The notes below the pieces were generated by a model. The model did no database searches. It was given only the letters and a program-made list of their open reading frames with translations, and had not been told where the DNA came from. From Pseudomonadota bacterium (lineage in GTDB: Bacteria > Pseudomonadota > Gammaproteobacteria > Xanthomonadales > Xanthomonadaceae): a stretch of DNA of 6,211 nt. The translations under genes and the position numbers were made by a program. Location: assembly GCA_023423235.1 (NCBI GenBank), contig JAFAFY010000145.1, positions 1 through 6,211 on the forward strand. The letters run 5' to 3'. Below are positions 1 through 6,211 of the stretch, one piece after another. Positions within the stretch are counted from its first letter, which is position 1. Every line of letters starts with the position of its first letter.

Positions 1-761
1 TCCTGATGGCGGGGCTTGCCGCCACCGTGGCCGCGTGCGCGCTGGGCGCGGCGCTGGCGTTGCTGCCGCGCTGGCCGAGCACGCATGCCAGCGGCGCCGG
101 CGGGATCGCCGAGGTCGCGCTGCCCGATGGCTCGCGCATGGTGCTCAACGCCGACAGCGACGCCCGGGTGCGTTTCGACGACGACCGCCGCGAGGTGGTG
201 CTGGTGCGCGGCGAGGCACTGTTCGACGTGCGCAAGGATCCGGCGCGCGAGTTCGTGGTGATCGCCGGACGCAGCCGCGTGGTCGCGGTCGGCACCGTCT
301 TCAGCGTGCACCGCGGCAGCGGCGACGAAGTCCAGGTGGTCGTGCGCGAGGGCCTGGTCGACCTGGCGGAAGCCGAAGCGGCGCGCCCGGTGCGCGTGGC
401 GGCGAACTTCCGCGCGCAGGCACGGCCGGGGGCCGGCGTCGACCTGCAGCCGCTGCGGGCCGAGGAGGTCGGCCGCCGGCTTGCCTGGAGCCACGGCATG
501 CTCGCCTTCGAGGGCGACACCCTGGCCCAGGCGGCGGCGCAGTTCGCGCGCTACAGCGACGTGCGCATCCTCATCGACGAGCCGCAGATCGCGCAGCGCC
601 GCGTCGCCGGCCTGTATGCCGCGGACGATCCCGACGGCTTCGCCCGCGCGGTCGCCGCCAGCCTTGGCCTGGCGGTCGAGCGCGACGCCCGCGGCATCCA
701 CCTGCGCGATGCCGCCGGCAGCACATCGCCCGCACGCCCGGTCGCCAGCGACCAGCAGTAA
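1..761 (+). CDS. FecR-family anti-sigma factor, 5'-truncated by the window edge
   Basis: This is an inner-membrane regulator that holds an ECF sigma factor and relays a signal from a TonB-dependent transducer. The frame is open to the first base, and the first in-window ATG (position 6) falls just before the membrane segment, so the true start lies upstream. The usual cytoplasmic N-terminal domain (DUF4880 type, roughly 80-90 residues) is not in view. Numbering from that ATG: a hydrophobic Ala/Leu segment at 2-20 is the single transmembrane helix. The FecR core is at about 32-121, with the LPDGS motif, RGEALFDV and AVGTVFSV. The C-terminal STN-like/DUF4974 part is at about 161-235, beginning W-S-H-G-M-L-A-F and including FARYSDV and AGLYAADDP. 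This part should lie in the periplasm and contact the STN domain of the receptor encoded 55 bases downstream. The stop is TAA at 759-761. Family assignment is firm; the signal it senses is unknown. Confidence 0.93.
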   Translation, partial: LMAGLAATVAACALGAALALLPRWPSTHASGAGGIAEVALPDGSRMVLNADSDARVRFDDDRREVVLVRGEALFDVRKDPAREFVVIAGRSRVVAVGTVFSVHRGSGDEVQVVVREGLVDLAEAEAARPVRVAANFRAQARPGAGVDLQPLRAEEVGRRLAWSHGMLAFEGDTLAQAAAQFARYSDVRILIDEPQIAQRRVAGLYAADDPDGFARAVAASLGLAVERDARGIHLRDAAGSTSPARPVASDQQ

Positions 762-798
762 CCGCAACCAGCAGCCCAGCCCAGCCCGACCGCAACCC

Positions 799-805
799 AG
801 GGGAG
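799..805 (+). promoter_or_regulatory. Ribosome binding site of the TonB-dependent receptor gene
   Basis: AGGGGAG is a good Shine-Dalgarno match, 11 bases before the ATG at 817. It decides the start: the reading frame is open for another 112 codons upstream, overlapping fecR, but only this ATG has both a ribosome site and a signal peptide directly after it. I saw no recognisable sigma-70 or FecI-type promoter in the 55-base gap, so the receptor is probably read from the fecR transcript. Confidence 0.65.
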
Positions 806-816
806 CCAACGCACCA

Positions 817-3800
817 ATGCAGACTCGAATCCGACCGCTGAACCACGCCATCCACGTCGCGCTGGCGGCCACCCTGCTCGGCGCCGGCGGCAGTGCCGTC
901 GCCCAGCAGCGCGACTTCGACCTTCCGGCCAGCGACGCGGCGCGGGCGATCCCCGACTTCGCGCGCCAGGCGCAGGTGCAGGTGGTCGCCCCGGCGGACC
1001 ATCTGGACGGCGTGCGCACAGCCGCGCTGCAGGGCCGCATGGAGGTGCGCGAAGCGCTGGCGAAGCTGCTCGCCGCGACCGGCCTGCACGTCGCCAGCGA
1101 CGATGGCCACACCATCGTGCTCGGCGCGGCGCCGCGGCCGACGCTGCTGGCCTCGGCCGCGCCAATGGCGCTGGGCCTGCAGGCAGCGGCGGCCCAGGCC
1201 GTGGATCCGGCCCCCGTCCCGGCGCCGTCTCCGGCGGCCACGCCGACCCGCGACCTGGAAACGGTCACCGTGACCGGCAGTTTCATCCGCGGCATCGACA
1301 CCGAAACCGCGCTGCCGGTCACCGCGCTCAGCCGCGAGCAGCTCGACATGACCGGCGCGACCACGTTGTCCGATGCGCTGGCCTACCTGCCGCAGTCGGC
1401 CGGCTTCGACAATTCCGAGACCTCCACCGGCCCCAATGCCGCGCGCGGCGACGCCGCCTCGATCAACCTGCGCGGCATCGGCTCGGGCAACACCCTGGTG
1501 CTGCTCAACGGCCGCCGCATCGCCCCGCACCCGATCTCCGAGGGCGCGGTGCCGCGGCTGTCGGCCAACATCAACCAGATCCCGCTGGGCGCGGTGGAGC
1601 GGGTCGAGGTGCTGCGCGACGGCGCCTCGGCGCTGTACGGTTCCGACGCCGTCGCCGGCGTGGTCAACACCATCCTGCGCAAGGACTACGAAGGCGTGGA
1701 ACTCAACGCCCGCCACGGCTGGGTCGACACCGGCGGGCTCAAGGAAACCACGGTCAACCTGCTGGGCGGCCGCAATTTCAACGACGGCAACACCAACGTC
1801 ATGGGCTTCCTCGGCTACTACGACCGCGACCCGCTGGCCACGCGCGACAAGTGGTTCAGTCGCGAGGGCGACCTGCGCGAACGCGCCGGCAGCACCAGCA
1901 CGTTGTGGGACAACCGCTCGCTCAGCGGCCCCTATGGCAGCTACACCAGCGGCCGGGTCGATGCCAATGGCAACTTCACCGCCGCGCGTGCGCCCGGCCT
2001 GCCGGGCTCGGCATTCCATATCGCGCCCGACGGCGACGGCACCCGCGTCGCCAGCGGCGCGCTGCCGCGCGACCTGCGCTACGACTACACGCCCGAATAC
2101 GTGCTGCTGCCCGAGACCCGCCGCTACCAGGCCTTCGGCGCGCTCAACCACCGCTTCGGCAACGACATCGAGGCCTATGCCCAGGGCTTCTACTACCGCG
2201 CGGATTCCTGGACCTCCAACGCCACCTCGCCGATCTCGGCCAATGCCGACAACGGCATCTACGTGCCGGCGAGCAACTACTACAACCCGTTCGGCACCCG
2301 CTTCTACGGCCCCGGCACCGCCAACCCGGGCACCGCGCCGATGGCCGTGCGCATCAACAACTACCGGCCGCTGGAACTGGGCGCACGCACTGCCGACGTC
2401 AGTTCGCGCGCCTACCAGGCGCTGGCCGGCCTGCGCGGCCACCTGGGCGAATGGAACTGGGAGGCCGGCGTGAGCTATGGCGCCGGCAAGACCCGCGACG
2501 ATGCCGGCAACATGATCCGCGAGAGCGCACTGCGCGAGCGCCTGGCGCGTAGCACGCCCGACGCCTTCAATCCCTTCGGCGGGCCCGGCGCGAACGACGC
2601 AGAGGTGCTGGATGCGGTGCGCATCGATACCTGGCGCATCGGTGAAGCGTCGCTGGGCGTGGTCGATTTCAAGGCCACCGGCCCACTGCTGGACATGCCC
2701 GCCGGCACCCTGCAGATGGCCACCGGACTGGAATACCGGCGCGAGACCTTCGACGACCGCCGCGACGCGCTGTCGAACGCCGACGACGTGATCGCACTGA
2801 GCCAGACCAGCGATTCGAGCGGCAGCCGCGACATCCGCTCGGCGTTCGTCGAGTTCGCGGTACCGATCTTCAGCGACCTCAACGCCCGGCCCGGTTTCCA
2901 GCGCATGGACCTCTCGTTCGCCGCCCGCACCGAGCGCTACAGCGACTTCGGCAGCGCGACCAAGCCCAAGGTCGGTTTCAGCTGGGGACCGACCGACTGG
3001 GCGCTGCTGCGCGCGTCCTACAACGAAGGCTTCCGCGCGCCGACGCTGGCGCAGGTGTTCGTCGGCGAGATCGTGCGCCGCAACGCCGGCACGCCCGACC
3101 CCTATCGCGCCGACGTCACCGGCACGCCGGCGGACCTTGGCGAGGAATCGCGCCAGGTCATCCGCGGCGGCAATGCCGACCTCGGGCCGGAGGAAGCCAA
3201 GCTGCACAGCTTCGGCCTGGTGCTGCAGCCCGGCTTCGCCGACGGGCTGACCGTCAGCGTCGACTACTTCCGCATCCGCCAGAGCGATGTCATCGACACC
3301 TACGGCGAATCGCAGCAGCTCGCGCTCGACGACCGCCTGCGCCGCAGCGGCGAGGGCAGCAACCCGGCGGTGGTGCGCGCGCCGGTCACCGACGCCGACC
3401 GCGCCGCATTCGAGGCCTGGAACGCGGCCAATCCTGGCGACCAGCGCGTCGCCGCGGGCGAGGTGCTGCACGTGATGGACACCTTCATCAACATCGCTTC
3501 GCGCACGATCTCCGGCTACGACTTCAGCGTGGACTACCGCCTGCCCGAGACCCGCCTGGGCCGCTTCACCCTGCGCCTGGACGGTGCCTATACCCGCAGC
3601 TACGACGAGAAGGTGGCAGACGACGCGCCATCGACCTCGCCGCTGCGGATCAACGGCATGCCCAAAGTGCGCGGCACCGCGGGCGTGCAGTGGAAGCGCG
3701 ACGCACTCGATGCCGGCGTGTTCGCCAGCCACATCGGCTCGTTTTTCGACACCAGCGCGCCGTGGAACGACGACGGCAGCTATTACAAGGTCGACGCCTG

Positions 3801-3990
3801 GACCACGGTCAACGCCCACGTCGGCCTGCGCTTCGACGCGCTGGGCGGGCGCAGCAACTACCTGCGCCTGGGCGCCAACAACCTGTTCGACCGCGCGCCG
3901 CCGCTGGCCGACGAGGACCGCGGGTTCTTCGAAGGCGTGCACGATGGCCGCGGCCGGCTGTTCTACGTCGAATGGCGCCTGGAGCTGTGA
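817..3990 (+). CDS. TonB-dependent outer-membrane receptor/transducer with STN domain
   Basis: This outer-membrane beta-barrel protein (1057 residues) imports a ligand using TonB energy and also signals its presence. A signal peptide runs over 1-29, with basic residues at R4 and R6, a hydrophobic core and an A-V-A cleavage site before QQ. The STN domain (secretin/TonB short N-terminal, PF07660 type) spans about 34-103. An Ala/Pro-rich linker follows at about 104-145, then a TonB box at about 147-154 (LETVTVTG). The plug covers about 160-285, with RGIGSGNTLVLLNGRR from 219 and VERVEVLRDGASALYGSDA from 260. The rest is the barrel, with the familiar late motif GANNLFDRAPP and a last strand GRLFYVEWRLEL. 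It ends in Leu rather than the usual aromatic residue. The length suits the large Xanthomonas/Caulobacter-type receptors. The STN domain and the fecR gene upstream make it a transducer as well as a transporter. The ligand is unknown: siderophore, peptide, glycan and aromatic conjugates are all possible. Its stop overlaps the next start (GTGA), which indicates co-translation with the amidohydrolase. Confidence 0.95.
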   Translation: MQTRIRPLNHAIHVALAATLLGAGGSAVAQQRDFDLPASDAARAIPDFARQAQVQVVAPADHLDGVRTAALQGRMEVREALAKLLAATGLHVASDDGHTIVLGAAPRPTLLASAAPMALGLQAAAAQAVDPAPVPAPSPAATPTRDLETVTVTGSFIRGIDTETALPVTALSREQLDMTGATTLSDALAYLPQSAGFDNSETSTGPNAARGDAASINLRGIGSGNTLVLLNGRRIAPHPISEGAVPRLSANINQIPLGAVERVEVLRDGASALYGSDAVAGVVNTILRKDYEGVELNARHGWVDTGGLKETTVNLLGGRNFNDGNTNVMGFLGYYDRDPLATRDKWFSREGDLRERAGSTSTLWDNRSLSGPYGSYTSGRVDANGNFTAARAPGLPGSAFHIAPDGDGTRVASGALPRDLRYDYTPEYVLLPETRRYQAFGALNHRFGNDIEAYAQGFYYRADSWTSNATSPISANADNGIYVPASNYYNPFGTRFYGPGTANPGTAPMAVRINNYRPLELGARTADVSSRAYQALAGLRGHLGEWNWEAGVSYGAGKTRDDAGNMIRESALRERLARSTPDAFNPFGGPGANDAEVLDAVRIDTWRIGEASLGVVDFKATGPLLDMPAGTLQMATGLEYRRETFDDRRDALSNADDVIALSQTSDSSGSRDIRSAFVEFAVPIFSDLNARPGFQRMDLSFAARTERYSDFGSATKPKVGFSWGPTDWALLRASYNEGFRAPTLAQVFVGEIVRRNAGTPDPYRADVTGTPADLGEESRQVIRGGNADLGPEEAKLHSFGLVLQPGFADGLTVSVDYFRIRQSDVIDTYGESQQLALDDRLRRSGEGSNPAVVRAPVTDADRAAFEAWNAANPGDQRVAAGEVLHVMDTFINIASRTISGYDFSVDYRLPETRLGRFTLRLDGAYTRSYDEKVADDAPSTSPLRINGMPKVRGTAGVQWKRDALDAGVFASHIGSFFDTSAPWNDDGSYYKVDAWTTVNAHVGLRFDALGGRSNYLRLGANNLFDRAPPLADEDRGFFEGVHDGRGRLFYVEWRLEL

Positions 3991-5450
3991 CGCTGCGGGC
4001 CATCGCTGCGGCGCTGGCGCTGGCAACGCTGTGCGCCAGCGCACCGGCCCGCGCCGCTGACACCGAGGGCGATGCGGCGCTGCTGCGCAGTGTCGATGGC
4101 TATACCCCGCGCATGGGCGAGGTGGCCGATGCGCTGTGGGACTGGGCCGAGCTGGGCTACCTGGAGCAGCGCAGCGCCGCGCTGCTGCAGGACGAACTGC
4201 GCGCGGCCGGTTTCAGCATCGAGGCCGGCGTCGCCGGCATGCCGACCGCGTTCGTCGCCCGCGCCGGCCGGCCGGGCAGCGGCCCGGTGATCGCACTGCT
4301 TGCGGAGATGGATGCGCTGCCGGGCATGGGCCAGGCCGCGGTGCCGCGCCCACAACCGCTGCCGGGCCAGGCCGGCCATGCCTGCGGCCACAACCTGTTC
4401 GGCGCGGCCACGGTGTCGGCCGCGCGGGCGCTGCGCGACTGGCTTGCATCCAGCGGTACCCCCGGCGAGATCCGGGTCTACGGCACGCCGGCCGAGGAAG
4501 GCGGCTCGGGCAAGGTCTACATGGTCCGCGCCGGCTTGTTCGACGATGTCGACGCGGTGCTGCACTGGCATCCGGGCGACCGCAACGGCGCCGCGCAGAT
4601 GCGCTCGATGGCCAACATCAGCGGCCGCTTCCGCTTCGAGGGCGTCGCCGCGCATGCCTCGATCGCGCCCGAACGCGGCCGCTCCGCGCTCGATGGCGTC
4701 GAGGCGCTCAACCACATGGCCAACCTGATGCGCGAGCACGTGCCGGCCGACACCCGCATCCACTACACGATCAGCGACGGCGGCGGCGCGCCGAACGTGG
4801 TGCCGGCCAGCGCCGAGGTCTGGTACTACGTGCGCCATCCCGAGCCGGACGTGGTCCGCGACGTGTTCGCCCGGCTGCAGCGCGCGGCCGAGGGCGCGGC
4901 GCTGGGCACCGGCACCCGGGTGCACTACACGCCGGTCGGCGGCGTCTACGGCCTGCTGCCCAACGATGCGCTGGGCCGCGTGCTCGACGGCGCACTGCGC
5001 AGCGCGGGCGTGGCGGCGCCGGATGCGGACGCGTTGCTGTTCGCACGCGAACTGGGCGGCAGCTTCTCCGATGCCGCGCCGATGTCCCGGCTCAGCGCGA
5101 TCGACGACTACGCCACCGACGGTTTCTCGCACGCCTCCACCGACGTCGGCGATGTCAGCTGGGCGGTGCCGACCGCGGGCCTGTCGACCGCCACCTGGGC
5201 GCCGGGCACGCCCGCGCACAGCTGGCAGGCCACCGCCGCCTCGGGACACGCGCTGGGCCATCACGGCGCGGCAACCGCCGCGCGCACGCTGGCACTGGCC
5301 GCCGCGCGGCTGTACCGCGACCCGGCGCTGCTGCAGGCGGCGCGCGCGGAACTCGACACCCGCCGCGGCGCCGGGTTCACCTACCAGCCATTGCTCGACC
5401 GCAGCGCGCCGCCGCTCGATTACCGCGTCACGACGCCGGCACGGCCCTAG
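3987..5450 (+). CDS. Exported M20D-family amidohydrolase, AbgB-like
   Basis: This is a metal-dependent hydrolase of amide bonds in N-acyl or N-aroyl amino-acid conjugates (487 residues from GTG). A likely signal peptide spans 1-23 (R4, Ala/Leu core, A-R-A before AD), so it should act in the periplasm or outside the cell. M20 metal-site motifs are intact: D109 in AEMDALPG, H135 in HACGHN (with C133), E170/E171 in GTPAEEGGSGK, H195 in LHWHPGD, and H411 in GTPAHSW. The region between about 205 and 330 fits the dimerisation lid domain, with GRSALDGVEALNHMANLM. The motifs GTPAEEGGSGK, FDDVDAVLHWHP and ASTDVGDVSW closely recall E. coli AbgB, subunit B of p-aminobenzoyl-glutamate hydrolase. That protein is cytoplasmic and works with AbgA; no AbgA-like gene is visible here. 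The GTG start overlaps the receptor stop by 4 bases. An in-frame ATG at 3972 would add five residues and also leave a signal peptide. Neither start has a well-spaced ribosome site (GGAG at 3981-3984 is only 2 bases from GTG), so translational coupling is likely. The exact substrate is not determinable; indole-acetyl-amino-acid-type hydrolases are an alternative within the same family. Confidence 0.9.
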   Translation: MTLRAIAAALALATLCASAPARAADTEGDAALLRSVDGYTPRMGEVADALWDWAELGYLEQRSAALLQDELRAAGFSIEAGVAGMPTAFVARAGRPGSGPVIALLAEMDALPGMGQAAVPRPQPLPGQAGHACGHNLFGAATVSAARALRDWLASSGTPGEIRVYGTPAEEGGSGKVYMVRAGLFDDVDAVLHWHPGDRNGAAQMRSMANISGRFRFEGVAAHASIAPERGRSALDGVEALNHMANLMREHVPADTRIHYTISDGGGAPNVVPASAEVWYYVRHPEPDVVRDVFARLQRAAEGAALGTGTRVHYTPVGGVYGLLPNDALGRVLDGALRSAGVAAPDADALLFARELGGSFSDAAPMSRLSAIDDYATDGFSHASTDVGDVSWAVPTAGLSTATWAPGTPAHSWQATAASGHALGHHGAATAARTLALAAARLYRDPALLQAARAELDTRRGAGFTYQPLLDRSAPPLDYRVTTPARP

Positions 5451-5478
5451 GCGATCGCCAGCGCGGACCTGCCGCCCT

Positions 5479-5508
5479 TGGCTGCTCGCCGGTGCCTGTC
5501 CGCAGCCA
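5479..5508 (+). other. Intergenic inverted repeat, possible weak RNA hairpin
   Basis: TGGCTGC (5479-5485) and GCAGCCA (5502-5508) are exact reverse complements, separated by 16 bases, just downstream of the amidohydrolase stop. The RNA could form a 7-base-pair stem. No T-run follows, so it does not qualify as an intrinsic terminator. It could be a processing or pause structure, or chance in GC-rich DNA. Confidence 0.25.
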
Positions 5509-5523
5509 CCCCGGCGCTACCAT
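5496..5523 (+). promoter_or_regulatory. Weak candidate promoter for the LysE-type gene
   Basis: TACCAT at 5518-5523 matches the -10 consensus TATAAT at four positions. A poor -35-like CTGTCC lies at 5496-5501 with a 16-base spacer. A start of transcription near 5530 would give a leader of about 24 bases before the ATG at 5554. The evidence is by-eye motif matching only. The 103-base gap, against a 4-base overlap at the preceding junction, is the main reason to look for a promoter here. Confidence 0.25.
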
Positions 5524-5553
5524 GCACGTCCCCCGCAGCTACAGACGATCGCC

Positions 5554-6180
5554 ATGGCCTGGATGGGCATTTCCGACCTGCCGACCTTTGCCCTGGCCGT
5601 ACTGGTATTCCTGGCGATTCCGGGACCGGGCACGTTCGCGCTGCTCACCGCGACCGGGCGCGGCGGCCTGCGCGCCGGCTTCGCAACGCTGTGCGGCCTG
5701 GCACTGGGCGACCAGATCCTGATGTGGCTGGCCGCGCTCGGCGTGGCCGCACTGCTGGCCGCGCATCCGGCGCTACTGGTGGCGCTGCAGTGGCTGGGCG
5801 CGGGCTATCTGGTCTGGATCGGCGTCGGCCTGCTGCGAAGTCGCGGCAGCGGCGGCGACGACGCCACGGACGCGGCCGCCACCGGCCGGCGCTGGTTCCG
5901 CCAGGGTCTGCTGGTCACCCTGCTCAATCCCAAGGCGATCCTGTTCTACATGGCGTTCTTCCCGCTGTTCGTCGACCCGGCCCGGCACCGCGGGCTGGCG
6001 ACGTTCGCGGCGATGGCGGTCGTGATCCTGGTACTGACCTTCGGCTACTGCCTGCTGCTGATCGCCGCCGGCCATGCGCTGCGTGCGCGCATCGCCCGCG
6101 AACCCCGCGTGGCAACGTGGCTGCGCCGCATCGCCGGGCTCGCGCTGGTGGGATTCGGCGTGCGCATGGCGACGAACTGA
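5554..6180 (+). CDS. LysE/RhtB-family amino-acid or metabolite exporter
   Basis: This inner-membrane permease (208 residues) is of the LysE superfamily, which exports amino acids and related small molecules. The family signature is clear: the early IPGPGTF motif (P23-G24-P25-G26) in the first helix, and the central LLNPKAILFYMAFFP motif (N125-P126-K127). About six hydrophobic segments are visible, near 8-30, 40-62, 65-92, 118-140, 148-175 and 188-205. A charged, Gly/Asp-rich cytoplasmic loop lies at about 93-115. Length is normal for the family, and nothing is truncated. The ATG at 5554 is the first start in frame after the gap; no good Shine-Dalgarno precedes it, and a second ATG lies three codons later (5563). 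It follows the amidohydrolase by 103 bases in the same direction. It could export an amino acid released by that enzyme, but such exporters occur in many unrelated contexts. Family assignment is firm; the substrate is unknown. Confidence 0.92.
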   Translation: MAWMGISDLPTFALAVLVFLAIPGPGTFALLTATGRGGLRAGFATLCGLALGDQILMWLAALGVAALLAAHPALLVALQWLGAGYLVWIGVGLLRSRGSGGDDATDAAATGRRWFRQGLLVTLLNPKAILFYMAFFPLFVDPARHRGLATFAAMAVVILVLTFGYCLLLIAAGHALRARIAREPRVATWLRRIAGLALVGFGVRMATN

Positions 6181-6211
6181 CTCGGGTTGGCCGACGTCTT
6201 CGCGTCACGCG

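Noticed and set aside
481..816. An in-frame N-terminal extension of the receptor from the ATG at 481
   Set aside because: It overlaps the well-supported FecR C-terminal domain and its translation is Arg/Ser/Pro-rich. The ATG at 817 has a ribosome site and is followed at once by a signal peptide.
3690..3971. Upstream in-frame extension of the amidohydrolase into the receptor gene
   Set aside because: The translation before 3972 is Arg-rich shadow sequence. The signal peptide begins only after the ATG at 3972 or the GTG at 3987.
4023..4040. Possible lipoprotein signal (Cys16) in the amidohydrolase
   Set aside because: The residues before the Cys are A-T-L, and Leu at -1 does not fit the lipobox, which needs Gly, Ala or Ser there. 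The A-R-A site further on fits signal peptidase I.
571..4044. A reverse-strand open frame of 1157 codons antisense to fecR and the receptor gene
   Set aside because: It mirrors the codon phase of the sense gene in GC-rich DNA, where stop codons are rare. Its protein is a low-complexity Arg/Ala/Gly/Val mix with no recognisable domain, whereas the sense frame has clear domains throughout.
3963..5264. A reverse-strand open frame of 433 codons antisense to the amidohydrolase
   Set aside because: It has the same GC-driven shadow character, with an Arg/Ala/His-rich translation and no motifs. The + strand frame holds an intact M20 active site.
6181..6211. Terminator or start of another gene after the exporter
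   Set aside because: Only 31 bases remain. A 4-base stem (GACG 6193-6196 with CGTC 6203-6206) is too short to call and no T-run follows. A reverse-strand TGA at 6205-6207 could end a convergent gene, but nothing in the window supports it.

Overview
This is a very GC-rich window, with strongly G/C-biased third codon positions. All four recognisable genes lie on the + strand. The gene types (a FecR-type anti-sigma factor, a long TonB-dependent receptor with an N-terminal STN signalling domain, and an exported M20 amidohydrolase) and the style of the receptor's TonB box and plug suggest a Gram-negative proteobacterium. Lysobacterales/Xanthomonadaceae (Lysobacter, Luteimonas or Stenotrophomonas-like) is my best guess. 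The taxon is inferred from gene style, not from any marker gene.

Layout: (1) 1-761 is the 3' part of a fecR-like anti-sigma regulator. Its cytoplasmic sigma-binding N-terminus lies before the window, where a fecI-like ECF sigma gene would also be expected. (2) 762-816 is a 55-base spacer with no T residues. It carries a good Shine-Dalgarno sequence. (3) 817-3990 is a 1057-residue TonB-dependent outer-membrane transducer/receptor: signal peptide, STN domain, Ala/Pro linker, TonB box, plug and barrel. (4) 3987-5450 is an AbgB-like M20D amidohydrolase with a signal peptide. It overlaps the receptor gene by 4 bases (GTGA). (5) 5451-5553 is a short intergenic gap with a small inverted repeat and a weak promoter-like sequence. 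(6) 5554-6180 is a LysE/RhtB-family amino-acid or metabolite exporter. (7) 6181-6211 is a non-coding tail too short to interpret.

How the genes may work together: the first three form a cell-surface signalling and uptake module. A ligand binds the receptor, its STN domain contacts the periplasmic C-terminus of the FecR protein, and an ECF sigma factor (off-window) is released to transcribe the receptor operon. The translationally coupled, periplasm-directed amidohydrolase suggests that the imported ligand, or something released from it, contains an amide bond, such as an N-acyl or N-aroyl amino-acid conjugate. The ligand itself cannot be read from the sequence. The LysE-type gene has its own gap and possibly its own promoter, so its link to the module is uncertain. 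I saw no mobile element, CRISPR array, tRNA or rRNA. The module is a variant of a known architecture rather than a demonstrably new system. Its least ordinary point is the coupling of an STN receptor to a lone, exported AbgB-type hydrolase.
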